Shown here: piece after piece, positions 1-8,884 of the stretch
How the letters are laid out: every line of letters begins with the position of its first letter
How positions within the stretch are numbered: the stretch's first letter is position 1
Assembly: GCA_002350855.1 (NCBI GenBank)
Contig: DEFM01000008.1
Span: forward strand, 1-39,518
Source of the DNA: Prevotellaceae bacterium UBA2852
GTDB lineage: Bacteria; Bacteroidota; Bacteroidia; Bacteroidales; Bacteroidaceae
Reading direction: 5' to 3'
Length of the DNA stretch: 39,518 nt
The notes under the pieces: generated by a model
What the model saw: the letters and a program-made list of their open reading frames with translations, nothing else
Databases searched by the model: none
What the model was told of the DNA's origin: nothing
Translations under genes and position numbers: made by a program

Positions 1-28
1 AGGATGTGCCTATTTTGACACACCCTCA
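1..28. mobile_element. Probable insertion-sequence end at contig edge
   Basis: The first 28 bases contain an imperfect inverted repeat, AGGATGTG then ten bases then CACACCCT (7 of 8 pairs). The minus-strand reading GGGTGTGTCAAAATAGG resembles terminal repeats I associate with Bacteroidetes transposable elements, but I cannot name the family with certainty. The stop codon of the adjacent truncated lipoprotein (TGA, 26-28 on the minus strand) lies inside this sequence, which fits an insertion that interrupted that gene. No transposase is visible because the window begins here. Confidence 0.4.
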
Positions 29-850
29 TTTAATATTTATGCCCTTGCTTGAGAATATGGGGTCGATACTGTCGAAACCAGGAATATTAAGAAAACTATA
101 CTGCGCCTGAAGTGAATTATAGAAATTTACATCATAAAAATTCTGGCCAGCACTAGCCATTGCGTTATTAAGTTTCAACAGATTGGTTAACTCGAATTCT
201 TGCATTTCTGTACGTGAAGGCATAGCCCTCAACTCATTAACTCGGCTAATCATCCATTGGAAGCCAAGGCCAGGGGTCGTGACGAACTTTACAATAATTT
301 CATCCGGTTCAGTAGAGAATTCCATAACAATAGGATTCCCATCTGCATCGGTTTCCACCTCATTGTTATTGACATAGTAATCAAAACGAGGTGCAAATGT
401 ATAGGTGTAATTGTAGTCATCGCGACCACTATTCCTGTCCGCACTTGGAACGATTCTGAGAGTGTTGCCTGTTTTGTGGTTTACCATACCCAAACTGAAA
501 TGGCCGTCGTGAAGCGGGTCAAGCACTTTTTTTAAGAGATCCAATAGTTCCGCATCTGTAACAGTCTCGTCTTTTCCACGCTTGTCGAGAGCTTCAAACT
601 GGGGATAGTACTCGTCGTAAACTGCATCCCAGTCTACACCATGTTCAGCTTCATAGTCCCAAATAGCATAGTTCTGGTTTAATCCTTTCCATATAATCTT
701 GAATTTGGCAGCGAATGAAGTGTCGGCAGCAGCCCACGCTAATTCGTCGTCGTATCCATAGTTTTCCAGAATATCACTGTCCTCACGACAACTGCTGAAT
801 GTCATTATCAGAAGAATTGCACCAATTATGGTAGTTGTATAATGTCTCAT
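26..850 (-). pseudogene. S41-protease-like lipoprotein, C-terminally truncated
   Basis: The 274-residue product starts with a lipoprotein signal peptide: a hydrophobic stretch ending FSSC, with the lipobox cysteine at residue 21. The next part, including LDPLHDGHFSL near residue 111, resembles the N-terminal region of Bacteroidetes C-terminal-processing (S41) peptidases, which are normally well over 400 residues and carry the catalytic Ser/Lys further on. Neither a PDZ-like segment nor a GGSAGE-like catalytic segment is seen, so the protein is probably inactive. The reading frame runs into repeat-like DNA at the window start and stops there, so I call it broken by an insertion. It is the last gene of a minus-strand operon, 15 nt after the PorT-like gene. 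Family assignment rests on a short motif and is moderate; truncation is inferred from length. Confidence 0.5.
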
Positions 851-865
851 AACTGTCTATGTTGA

Positions 866-1522
866 TTAAAAAAGGTAAAACACTCCAATCTGTAAAGCTG
901 TAGTGTTGTTGTATCGGTAGTCCTTCACTCTCATGTATTGCTTGGTGGTGCTGGTTGTGCTGTAATAGTAGCGTGCTTCAGCTTGAGCTGCCCAATGGGG
1001 TGCGAAGCGATATTCCAGGCCAATGCCTCCAATGAAACCGCAATCCCAACGCTGGTCACGGTTGGAGTTAAAGTCTACATTCTCGGAGAATGTTTCTGCT
1101 ACGTAGTTGATATAGTTATATTCGCAGCCTGAAACGTGGCTGTTGAGCCAATAGGCGCCATACACACCGAGGTTGCAGAAACCACGTAAGTTGTCACTTC
1201 CAAAGCTGAACGACGCCATAACGGGAAGCTGCATGTAGTCGTTGCGATACTTGTAGGCAATGTCTTTGGTAAGATCTTTGTAGTCCCTGTGGTTTTTCTG
1301 ACTCCAGTTCAAATCGGCGCGTACTCCGAACCAACTGTTGAAATCATATTGACTGGTTACCCCCATGGTGATACCCCAACGTCCGTCAGTTCTAAAGTCT
1401 GTCTGATATTGTCTGTCCATGGAGAATACGTTATAGTCCGTACCTCCTGTTACTCCTACTCTCCATTGGGCATGAGCAACAATCGTGGTCAACATTGCTG
1501 CGACCATTAAAAATTTCTTCAT
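866..1522 (-). CDS. PorT-like outer membrane beta-barrel protein
   Basis: The 218-residue protein has a clear Sec signal peptide (MKKFLMVAAMLTTIVAHA, cleavage before QWRVG). It then shows alternating hydrophobic/polar strands rich in Tyr, Trp and Gly and ends in an aromatic strand, LQIGVFYLF, as expected of a barrel whose last strand is read by the BAM complex. Length and strand pattern fit the PorT-like/OMP_b-brl_2 family of small barrels in Bacteroidetes. Family members are widespread and most have no assigned substrate, so none is claimed. It is the middle gene of a three-gene minus-strand operon, 47 nt after the DUF4488-like gene and 15 nt before the truncated lipoprotein. Confidence 0.75.
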   Translation of the reverse strand: MKKFLMVAAMLTTIVAHAQWRVGVTGGTDYNVFSMDRQYQTDFRTDGRWGITMGVTSQYDFNSWFGVRADLNWSQKNHRDYKDLTKDIAYKYRNDYMQLPVMASFSFGSDNLRGFCNLGVYGAYWLNSHVSGCEYNYINYVAETFSENVDFNSNRDQRWDCGFIGGIGLEYRFAPHWAAQAEARYYYSTTSTTKQYMRVKDYRYNNTTALQIGVFYLF

Positions 1523-1569
1523 TTGCTTCTAAATAATGTTTTTGTATTTGTGTTTCTAAATAGGACAGT

Positions 1570-2088
1570 CTATTCTCTTCCGTATGCTTCCTTTGCAGCT
1601 TTAATATATCCGTCCCAATTGTCGGATACTCTTTTGAGAATAGCCTTAAGTTCTTCCGGATCGTAAACTGCCTTTATCCATAAGTCTACAATGGTTTGTG
1701 TCTTGCCGTCTGGATAAACATGGTCAAAGATAGCAATCAATGTACGGCTGTTGATAAATCTGTAATTGAAATTTATGGTTGTCTCAAATCCTGTGTCGTT
1801 ATGCAGAAATACCTTCTCAGTGTATGTGCTGTCAGAAGTCACTTCGTAGTTGGCAAACATCCAAGGAGTGAAATTGAAATTCTCGTATTGGTCAATCTGA
1901 CAAGGGTTGAGGAAGAATCCGAACACACGACCGTCCGGCATGAATACCTTTCCCTGAGGGCCGATTGTCAGAGTGTTAGCCTGACCACCTACGATTTGTT
2001 GCCATACTCCTACAAGCGCATTTTCTTTCTGCGCAAAAGTTGTGCCTGATGTCAAGAGCACAAGCAGAATAATAAATAGCTTTTTCAT
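1570..2088 (-). CDS. DUF4488-like secreted protein
   Basis: The 172-residue protein has a signal peptide (MKKLFIILLVLLTSGTTFAQ) followed by a small beta-rich domain beginning LVGVWQQIVGG and ending in a charged helix. The opening G-x-W pattern and the size match the lipocalin-like DUF4488 family known mostly from Bacteroidetes. A second protein with similar architecture lies at 23418-24233. The biochemical role of the family is unknown to me. It is the first gene after the minus-strand promoter at 2156-2185, so it is probably co-transcribed with the PorT-like barrel and the lipoprotein as an envelope operon. Confidence 0.5.
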   Translation of the reverse strand: MKKLFIILLVLLTSGTTFAQKENALVGVWQQIVGGQANTLTIGPQGKVFMPDGRVFGFFLNPCQIDQYENFNFTPWMFANYEVTSDSTYTEKVFLHNDTGFETTINFNYRFINSRTLIAIFDHVYPDGKTQTIVDLWIKAVYDPEELKAILKRVSDNWDGYIKAAKEAYGRE

Positions 2089-2155
2089 GTTGAAGAAAAA
2101 TTTAGTGTTTTTAGTGAATGTGCTAATTGTTTATGATTTGTCGTTGTTATGGTTG

Positions 2156-2185
2156 CAAAGTTAACATTATTTAATAATATACAAA
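2156..2185 (-). promoter_or_regulatory. Bacteroidetes-type promoter for the 2088-26 operon
   Basis: On the minus strand a -33 TTTG (2182-2185) is followed after 18 nt by the -7 element TAACTTTG (2156-2163). This matches the Bacteroidetes sigma-70 consensus and puts transcription start about 60 nt upstream of the ATG at 2088. Confidence 0.6.
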
Positions 2186-2318
2186 TGTTTTCCAAAAGAT
2201 TTTATATGAAAATAGTGTTTTAATGCATTATTTTGCATTGAAAAAGGATAAAAAATGTTGTGGAAAGTGGCATCTTGCGTTTTTTTAGTATAAAAAAATA
2301 AAATGTAGGGTGAATTTA

Positions 2319-2350
2319 TTGAGTATAACGATAAATTGTTTGTATATTTG
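2319..2350 (+). promoter_or_regulatory. Bacteroidetes-type promoter for the MscS operon
   Basis: A TTG at 2319-2321 lies 21 nt before the -7 element TATATTTG (2343-2350), about 30 nt upstream of the ATG at 2380. The surrounding 200 bases are very AT-rich and I see no gene in them. Confidence 0.55.
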
Positions 2351-2379
2351 CATCAACCTCGTAATCTTATAGGATTAAA

Positions 2380-3207
2380 ATGGACAACGAATTTCAAAAT
2401 AATTTCAATAATACCAATAACTCTGACGATAACAGCAACGGCTACGGCAATCGGTCGGGCGGACAGATGTTGGCAGAGATAGCAAGACTTCTGCTTGTGC
2501 TGCTTGGCAAGTTCGGCAAGTGGCTGTGGAAGTATTTCAAGATTTTCCTGCGTTGGCTGCTGAAGATGTTCTGCAAGTTTGTCTTGTGGATCATCGACAA
2601 GACGGAAGAGGGAATAGTAAGACTTAGGGCTTTCTGGTACGACAACGATACTCAGGCTAAAGTCCGCATCATTCGCTTAAAACTGCGTAGGGCTGCCAAG
2701 AAGTGTGGTGTCTGGAGTATTATTGCCCTAAAAGCAACAGGTCGTGCGCTAAAGTGGACGGCTATTCATCTGTATATTGGTTTTGTATGGCTGGTTAGAA
2801 AGACCATTGAAGCTTGTATTCATCTTCGTCCTACCATCAAAAAAGCATGGAAAGGAATATGCATTGCTGCGAAATGGTTGGCCAACCTTATGGTTTCATT
2901 TGTACACGGGATTGCCAATTGGTTCAGGGCAAGACGTGATGCTTACCGCAGATTTCGTAAGAACAAAGGCTTTAAGGGACTTCTCATTGATGTTGGAAAT
3001 GGCTTGAAACGTACTGTAGACAACTATATGGAAGAGCCTCAGAATGAGGAAAATGAAAATACAGATGAGCCTGACTCAGCGGATGATAATCAGGAAATTG
3101 TTACAGATGCTGATCTGCTCGAAGCTGAACTTAATGAAGAGTCCAAAGTCCGCTCATTTGGCAAGCGTATTTATGATGCGATGAAACGAATAGTTGAAGT
3201 GGATTAA
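2380..3207 (+). CDS. Basic, Trp-rich amphipathic protein of unknown function
   Basis: I do not recognise this 275-residue protein. It opens with an Asn/Ser/Gly-rich low-complexity segment (residues 1-28). A long stretch (about 30-200) of Trp-, Phe- and Lys/Arg-rich helices follows, for example KFGKWLWKYFKIFLRWLLK; these look amphipathic and membrane-associating rather than classical transmembrane spans. The C-terminal 70 residues are acidic, with many Glu/Asp/Asn between 215 and 255. There is no signal peptide. It lies 11 nt upstream of the MscS-type channel and very likely shares its transcript, so a role at the membrane next to the channel is plausible, but that is inference from position. 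The strong separation of basic and acidic halves is unusual. Confidence 0.7.
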   Translation: MDNEFQNNFNNTNNSDDNSNGYGNRSGGQMLAEIARLLLVLLGKFGKWLWKYFKIFLRWLLKMFCKFVLWIIDKTEEGIVRLRAFWYDNDTQAKVRIIRLKLRRAAKKCGVWSIIALKATGRALKWTAIHLYIGFVWLVRKTIEACIHLRPTIKKAWKGICIAAKWLANLMVSFVHGIANWFRARRDAYRRFRKNKGFKGLLIDVGNGLKRTVDNYMEEPQNEENENTDEPDSADDNQEIVTDADLLEAELNEESKVRSFGKRIYDAMKRIVEVD

Positions 3208-3218
3208 ATAAAAATGAT

Positions 3219-5810
3219 ATGAAACGAATTCTTACTATATTTGTAGTGTTTCTGTACATCTGCATTCCATCGAATGCGGTGTTGAAAGAACGCGATCTGG
3301 GGCACACGCTCGGTGTGCTGAGACTTGAACTGGAACGAAATTTCAAACAACAACGTTCGTTCCTTAAACGTTATGAAATACGAAGCCAGACACAGCACTT
3401 GCAACTGGTGGAGTATATGAAGAAGAGTGAGCAGATTTCGCTCATTCTCTATTCACAGCGTACAGACTTTACGTTTGATGTGGCGTATGCGTGCCAGCAG
3501 GCTACCAACCTCTATCGTGACTTGCACAAGCATTATCTGCCTTTCGAGGATATGAGGGACAGGCTGGAACTGGAAGTGGCTCGCTACGACAGCCTTATCG
3601 TGGCTCTTAAGTCCTTGCCTCCTGCAATTGTGAAGGATGAGGAGGTTAAGGAACTCAATGAACTGCAAGACTCTCTGATATCTTCAACCATTGCCAAAGT
3701 CGAGGTTGTTGACGAAGACCCTTATAAGTTGTCGGAAGAGGAACTGGAAGACAGGGAGAAATGCGTCCTCTTTGCCACAGCCTTGCGCAACGACCTCAAG
3801 CGACTGATTGTGTCTATCACCAAAGACAGCAGGTACTACGACCAGGTAGCGACTCAGGTGGAGAAACTCAATAATTATGCCCAGGACCGTTATGTGAGAC
3901 TGCGTCAGAGCATATTCGTGAATGGTGGAGAGAACTATATACAGGTACTTGCCCATTTGCCTATGTACCTTCAGATGGCGCAGCGGGATTTCTCCGACAA
4001 ATACCTGCCGTTGGAGGGTAGGGATGGTTTTGCGTCTGAATGGCGCGGACCTATTGTGCTTGGAGTAAGTATATTCATGCTGTTCTACATTATCATAGCT
4101 ACATTGCTGAGTAATGTGGTGATGAGAGGCTTCCCGTGGCTGATGAAGCGTCTTGTGCCTAAGTTTGCACAGCGCATGAAGGAGAAATTCAAAAATAATA
4201 TAATGGCGGAAGGGGAGTATAAACTTAAGCGTCGCGCCATCACTATAGCTGTGGGTGTAGCCTTGTTTGCCCTGGTGATTATGGTCATCAAGCAGTTTAT
4301 GTATCGTAACCTCTTCATCATGGCTGCCGACCTCATGGTTACTCTTGCCTGGCTGATGGAGGCTATTCTCGTGTCGCTGATCATCCGTCTTAAGGGCAAG
4401 CAGCTGAGGAGCGGTTATTCTATCTACATGCCGTTCATCATGATGGCGTTCATTGTGATAGTCTTCCGCATTGTGCTCATTCCTAACGTGCTGGTAAATC
4501 TGATTTACCCGCCACTTCTCCTGATATTTGTTTTCTGGCAACTCTCAGCGCAGCGCAAGCATCGCGACAAACTGCCTCTGAGCGACAATGTCTACTCTGC
4601 CATTTCTCTGCTGGCGATGGTGGTAGGATGTGTGATGTCGTGGCTCGGCTTCACCATGCTTGCGGTACAAATCATGATATGGTGGACATTCCAGCTGGCT
4701 TTCATCCAGACCATAACATGCTGCTACGACTTGCTGAATATGTATGAGGAGCGAATCCTTATCCGTAAACTGAAACTGGTATCTACTGATGATGCACACA
4801 ACGAGGCTGCGATAGTAAGACTGATGAAGCGTGGCGAGTTCTTCACCACAACATGGCTGTTCGACTTTATTGAGAAGACTTTGATTCCGGTCATGGGAGT
4901 TCTGTCTGTCCTCTTGAGTATCTATCTTGCAGTTAATATGTTTGAGATGTCGAGCATTGTGGAATATGTATTCTTCTACAACTTCCTTGATGTGCCCGAC
5001 GTAATTCAGCTCTCTCTCTTCAAACTCTGCCTGGCTGTTGCATGCTTCTTCCTCTTCCGCTTCTTCAACTATGCTATCCGTTCTTACTATCTGTATTGGT
5101 ACAAGAAAGCGAAGAAAGATACTCGTAACTTCAACGAGACGCTTAGCCGTAACGTCATAGCAATTATTGTCTGGGGAGCATATTTCCTCTTCACTCTCTC
5201 CCTGCTGCAAGTTCCAAAGAGCGGAATATCCATCGTTACTGCGGGTTTGGCTACAGGTATGGGTTTCGCGATGAAAGACCTTCTGGAGAATTTCTTCTAT
5301 GGAATCTCGCTGATGACAGGACGCCTGCGTGTTGGCGACTACATCGAATGTGACGGAATCCAGGGACGTGTAGAGAGCATTGCTTATCAGAGTACTTCCA
5401 TCGTTACTCTCGACGGAAGCGTGATGGCGTTCCTCAATGCTACTCTCTTTACCAAGAATTTCAAGAATCTTACCCGCAACCATAGTTATGAATTGCAGAA
5501 AATTCCTGTAGGCGTTGCCTATGGAACTGATGTAGAGCAGGTTCGTGGTCTCATCACTAAGGAGATAGAGCAGCTTCGTACGACTTTGCCCGACGGCAGG
5601 GAACTGATTAAGCCTGACCAGCCTGTGTCTGTGGTGTTTGGCGGTTTTGGAGAAAGTAGTGTTGATTTGCTGGTTGCTGTCTGGGTTCTGGTTGACCAAA
5701 AGAATGGCTTCCTTGCCAAGTCAAGAGAGGTAATCTATAATGTGCTCAACAAGAACCATATTGAGATTCCTTTCCCTCAACGCGACGTTCACATTATAAA
5801 TAAGCAATGA
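3219..5810 (+). CDS. Large MscS-family mechanosensitive channel
   Basis: The 863-residue protein starts with a signal peptide (MKRILTIFVVFLYICIPSNA) and a periplasmic, partly coiled-coil domain of about 240 residues. Some ten hydrophobic segments follow. The MscS core begins near residue 640: a Gly/Ala-rich pore helix (SIVTAGLATGMGFAMKDLLE), then the conserved FFYGISLMTGRLRVGDYI beta-domain entry and the C-terminal vestibule ending FPQRDVHI. MscS channels open under membrane tension to release solutes during hypo-osmotic shock; the large periplasmic and multi-TM extension is like MscK/YbdG-type members. Its stop overlaps the dehydrogenase start by four bases (ATGA), so the two are translationally coupled. 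Long open frames antisense to this gene are judged codon-bias shadows. Confidence 0.9.
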   Translation: MKRILTIFVVFLYICIPSNAVLKERDLGHTLGVLRLELERNFKQQRSFLKRYEIRSQTQHLQLVEYMKKSEQISLILYSQRTDFTFDVAYACQQATNLYRDLHKHYLPFEDMRDRLELEVARYDSLIVALKSLPPAIVKDEEVKELNELQDSLISSTIAKVEVVDEDPYKLSEEELEDREKCVLFATALRNDLKRLIVSITKDSRYYDQVATQVEKLNNYAQDRYVRLRQSIFVNGGENYIQVLAHLPMYLQMAQRDFSDKYLPLEGRDGFASEWRGPIVLGVSIFMLFYIIIATLLSNVVMRGFPWLMKRLVPKFAQRMKEKFKNNIMAEGEYKLKRRAITIAVGVALFALVIMVIKQFMYRNLFIMAADLMVTLAWLMEAILVSLIIRLKGKQLRSGYSIYMPFIMMAFIVIVFRIVLIPNVLVNLIYPPLLLIFVFWQLSAQRKHRDKLPLSDNVYSAISLLAMVVGCVMSWLGFTMLAVQIMIWWTFQLAFIQTITCCYDLLNMYEERILIRKLKLVSTDDAHNEAAIVRLMKRGEFFTTTWLFDFIEKTLIPVMGVLSVLLSIYLAVNMFEMSSIVEYVFFYNFLDVPDVIQLSLFKLCLAVACFFLFRFFNYAIRSYYLYWYKKAKKDTRNFNETLSRNVIAIIVWGAYFLFTLSLLQVPKSGISIVTAGLATGMGFAMKDLLENFFYGISLMTGRLRVGDYIECDGIQGRVESIAYQSTSIVTLDGSVMAFLNATLFTKNFKNLTRNHSYELQKIPVGVAYGTDVEQVRGLITKEIEQLRTTLPDGRELIKPDQPVSVVFGGFGESSVDLLVAVWVLVDQKNGFLAKSREVIYNVLNKNHIEIPFPQRDVHIINKQ

Positions 5811-6757
5811 AAATTGTAGTTCTTGACGGATATGGAGCAAACCCGGGTGATCTGTCATGGGGTGAGCTTGAGAGAGTAGGGCAGCTGACGGTCTATGACC
5901 GTACTGCTCCTAAGGATACTGTGGAAAGAGCCAAGGGGGCAGAGATTGTCCTTACGAACAAGGTCCGTGTCGGTAAGGAGGAAATGGCTGCTTTGCCAAC
6001 ACTTAAATATATAGGTGTGCTGGCTACAGGCTATAATGTTGTGGACATGGAAGAAACTCACCGGCGTGGAATTATCGTCACAAACGTCCCGGCATACAGC
6101 ACCGAGAGTGTGGCTCAGATGGTGTTTGCACATCTCCTGACTGTGACCAACCGCACGGAGCATTATGCCGTCGCAAATCGCGACGGCAGGTGGAGCCGTA
6201 ATCCTGATTTCTGCTATTGGGACACATCGCTTGTAGAACTCTCAGGTAAGACCTTCGGAATTGTGGGATTGGGAAATATCGGCAGCCGTGTGGCACAGAT
6301 AGCGCAGGCATTCGGCATGAAAGTGATTGCCCTGACAAGCAAAAGCGCGGATTCCCTGTCGCAAGGAGTTATAAAAGTTACCAAGGAAGTGCTGCTGAAA
6401 GAATCCGATGTTCTTTCCCTGCATTGTCCCTTAACGTTTGATACTAAGAACTTTATCAATGGCGATACTTTACAGCTGATGAAGTCCTCTGCTGTTCTCA
6501 TAAATACCGGCCGTGGTCCTCTGGTTGACGACAACGCCGTGGCTTTGGCGCTTCAAAACAACCAGTTGGCGGCTTATTGTGCTGATGTGCTTACCGAGGA
6601 GCCGCCTTGCATGGACAATCCTCTCCTGAGTCAGCCCAATGCCTTCATCACTCCTCACATCGCATGGGCGACGCGTGAAGCGCGTTCACGCCTTCTCTCG
6701 GTTGCCATTAATAACGTTCTTGCATTCCTGCGCAATTCTCCGCAGAACGTGGTATGA
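5807..6757 (+). CDS. D-2-hydroxyacid dehydrogenase (glycerate dehydrogenase-like)
   Basis: The 316-residue protein has the NAD-binding motif GIVGLGNIGSRVAQIA (about residues 151-166) and the catalytic set of the D-isomer 2-hydroxyacid dehydrogenases: Arg in NTGRGPLVD, Glu in TEEPP and His in TPHIAWAT. It is expected to reduce a 2-ketoacid such as hydroxypyruvate or glyoxylate with NADH in the cytoplasm; the exact substrate cannot be read from sequence. Length is normal for the family. The start codon overlaps the stop of the channel gene by four bases, giving an operon in which an osmotic channel and a hydroxyacid dehydrogenase are coupled; I see no obvious metabolic link. A hairpin terminator follows at 6785-6819. 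Confidence 0.9.
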   Translation: MKIVVLDGYGANPGDLSWGELERVGQLTVYDRTAPKDTVERAKGAEIVLTNKVRVGKEEMAALPTLKYIGVLATGYNVVDMEETHRRGIIVTNVPAYSTESVAQMVFAHLLTVTNRTEHYAVANRDGRWSRNPDFCYWDTSLVELSGKTFGIVGLGNIGSRVAQIAQAFGMKVIALTSKSADSLSQGVIKVTKEVLLKESDVLSLHCPLTFDTKNFINGDTLQLMKSSAVLINTGRGPLVDDNAVALALQNNQLAAYCADVLTEEPPCMDNPLLSQPNAFITPHIAWATREARSRLLSVAINNVLAFLRNSPQNVV

Positions 6758-6784
6758 TTCACTAGGTTTTACATGATAGAACAT

Positions 6785-6819
6785 AAAAAACGCATAACCA
6801 ATCGGCTATGCGTTTTTTT
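6785..6819. terminator. Bidirectional intrinsic terminator
   Basis: AAAAAACGCATA pairs with TATGCGTTTTTT across a 10-nt loop. It has A and T runs on opposite sides, so it can end both the plus-strand dehydrogenase operon and the convergent DUF4301 gene. Confidence 0.85.
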
Positions 6820-6826
6820 GTTATCT

Positions 6827-8350
6827 TTATTCCTGATGTTCTGGTCTTAAGAGGTCGTTAACGGTCTTTACTGGGTTGAATGTTTCCAGAGGAACTTCTA
6901 CGAATACTGTAATCCAGTTGCTCATGGCACCATTCCAGAGACCTGGAAGTTCGAGTGCTTTGAGTTCCTTGCCGTTCTTCGACTTCGAAGAGATGAATCC
7001 TGTCTTCGGGTCAACGAACTGTGTAAGGTCGTAGGCTTCACCCTTGTAGTTCTTCAGTCCGCATACGAGGTCAACTGGGTTGAAGTGTGTGCCGCTTTCG
7101 AACATCTTGACATACTCTTCGTTAGATTTGTCAATCTGTGAGCTTTCAAGAATCTGGAGTGATATTGTATTGTCGTCGTTGTATGCGAGGAACGGTCCGC
7201 CACCAGGCTCTCCTACGTTCTTCACCATGCCGCAGACACGTATAGGACGGCTGAGTTTCTTCTTCATGTAGACAACGAGGTCTGCATCTTCCAGCACCTT
7301 GAGCTGAGGATTGCGGATACCGAGGTCGTCGCGCATGAATCGGATGATGCCTTCAAGCTGAGCGTGAGTGTATTCACCGCTTTCAAGCAGTTCCATGTAC
7401 TCGAATATCTTGCGCTGGAAGGTGGTGAGAACTCCTGCTATGAGTCGCTTGTAATTTACTGTAGGTTCTTTGAGACGGTCAGGCACTACGTTGTCGATGT
7501 TCTTGATGAAGACGATGTCGGCATCGAGGTCGTTGAGGTTCTCAATGAGTGCACCATGGCCTCCCGGACGGAAGAGGATTGAGCCGTCGTCGTTGCGGAA
7601 CGGTTCGTTGTCGGCTGTAGCTGCAACGGTGTCGGTGCTTGATTTCTGTTCGGAGAAAGTGATGTCATAAGTCACTCCGAACTCTGCTTCGTACTGCGCT
7701 GCCTTCTCTTTGACGAGCGCTTCGAAGAGGCTGCGGTGTTCAGGGCTTACGGTGAAATGTACGTTAACCACATTGTCCGTGCCCTTGGCGTAGAGTGCAC
7801 CTTCTACCAAATGTTCTTCCATAGGTGTGCGAGCATCGTTGCCGTATTTGTGGAAGAGTAGGAGACCTTTTGGAAGTTTGCCGTAGTTGAGTCCCTTTTC
7901 CTCAAGCAGGTTGCCTACTACAGCCTTGTAGTTGCCGGCAGCAACGAGGGCGTCGATGTCCTTGCCTTCGTTCTTGATGCATATGTCATTGAGTGCGTTG
8001 AAAAATGCGAAGCTGTGGATGTGATCGAAGAATTTCTTGATGAAATCGGTCTCAGGAGCGTCTGCTGCCCCGTTGAGGAATTCGAAGAGATCCTTGAACA
8101 TGCGGCTTGCTGCACCACTTGCAGGGACGAATTTGAGTACTTTCCCTCCTTCGCGCAGGTATCGGTTCCAAGCTGAAAGATAGCTCTTCTGCTCTCGTGC
8201 CGTGGGGATTGTGATTCCCTTGCGTGGCGATGCGGCTCCGGCGAGCTTCAGGAATGGAAAACCTGTCTTGAAGGCGTTCAGCTGGTTTTCGACCTGCTCT
8301 TGTGAAATGCCTTTTTTCTTAAACTGCTCTAAGTCTTGCGAAGTAAACAT
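6827..8350 (-). CDS. DUF4301 protein, nucleotidyltransferase-like
   Basis: The product from this start has 507 residues and matches DUF4301, a Bacteroidetes family. The segment LFRPGGHGALIENLNDLDAD followed by IVFIKNIDN resembles the substrate loop and acidic core of UDP-sugar pyrophosphorylases, and KFVPASGAASRMFKDL near the N-terminus resembles their G-rich nucleotide loop; a sugar-nucleotidyltransferase role is inference. The open frame extends upstream to 8407, but the promoter at 8405-8436 implies that transcription begins near 8398, inside that extension, so the ATG at 8350 (MFTSQDLEQF) is the better start. It sits between the MscS operon (convergent) and the glycogen genes (divergent). 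Confidence 0.8.
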   Translation of the reverse strand: MFTSQDLEQFKKKGISQEQVENQLNAFKTGFPFLKLAGAASPRKGITIPTAREQKSYLSAWNRYLREGGKVLKFVPASGAASRMFKDLFEFLNGAADAPETDFIKKFFDHIHSFAFFNALNDICIKNEGKDIDALVAAGNYKAVVGNLLEEKGLNYGKLPKGLLLFHKYGNDARTPMEEHLVEGALYAKGTDNVVNVHFTVSPEHRSLFEALVKEKAAQYEAEFGVTYDITFSEQKSSTDTVAATADNEPFRNDDGSILFRPGGHGALIENLNDLDADIVFIKNIDNVVPDRLKEPTVNYKRLIAGVLTTFQRKIFEYMELLESGEYTHAQLEGIIRFMRDDLGIRNPQLKVLEDADLVVYMKKKLSRPIRVCGMVKNVGEPGGGPFLAYNDDNTISLQILESSQIDKSNEEYVKMFESGTHFNPVDLVCGLKNYKGEAYDLTQFVDPKTGFISSKSKNGKELKALELPGLWNGAMSNWITVFVEVPLETFNPVKTVNDLLRPEHQE

Positions 8351-8404
8351 GGTGTTATGAATGGTAAAAGTTTTAGTAAAACACTGCGTTATTCTCTCTG
8401 TCAG

Positions 8405-8436
8405 CAAAGTTACAAATTATCCACGTTTCATACAAA
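8405..8436 (-). promoter_or_regulatory. Bacteroidetes-type promoter for DUF4301
   Basis: On the minus strand TTTG (8433-8436), 20 nt, TAACTTTG (8405-8412) is a near-perfect match to the consensus. It decides the downstream start codon at 8350. Confidence 0.75.
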
Positions 8437-8691
8437 TATATTGGTAAGTTTTTTTGAAAAAGTTTTCCGCTGCGCTGGAAAATATTATTTGCTTCGCTTT
8501 AAAGCCTTTTTTGCTGCACCACAGCTTGAGATGGGCTTTTTAGATGATTGAGAGGATTTTAGACAGGCTGTTTTGTTTTAACGCAAATGTGTGTAATGCT
8601 TGCTGGCTGGGCATGGTTTTGTTGCGGTTCGGTCTTCTTGCGTGTGTGTGCAAATTAATTATGGTGTTTTCTTCACTTTTTTTCTTATTCG

Positions 8692-8723
8692 TTTCCATAC
8701 CTCAAAATAAATTCGTACCTTTG
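8692..8723 (+). promoter_or_regulatory. Bacteroidetes-type promoter for the glycogen operon
   Basis: TTTC (8692-8695), 20 nt, TACCTTTG (8716-8723). The -7 element is perfect and the -33 element has one mismatch. Confidence 0.65.
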
Positions 8724-8884
8724 CAGCAGATTTAGAAAGGATAATAGTTTGAAAGGCAGTTGTGTCTTAGTGTTGAAAACGACGGCAACGGTGTTGTAAG
8801 GGACGATAACAGCATGGTTGGAAATGTGTCAGCAGCGATTTACGGATAACTGCCAAACAATGAAAAATATAGAATAGAAAGAGA

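Larger units (their letters stand above)
8351..8884. other. Divergent intergenic region between DUF4301 and glycogen synthase
   Basis: This 534-bp gap holds one promoter on each strand (8405-8436 minus, 8692-8723 plus). About 255 bp of T-rich sequence between them shows no convincing gene or RNA element. The plus-strand transcript would have a leader of about 155 nt before the ATG at 8885, in which I see no strong fold. Confidence 0.5.

Noticed and set aside
3684..5699. Two long minus-strand open frames (285 and 384 residues) opposite the MscS gene
   Set aside because: They lie wholly within a well-supported MscS gene, encode His/Gln/Asn-rich low-quality sequence without motifs, and follow from the codon use of the sense strand.
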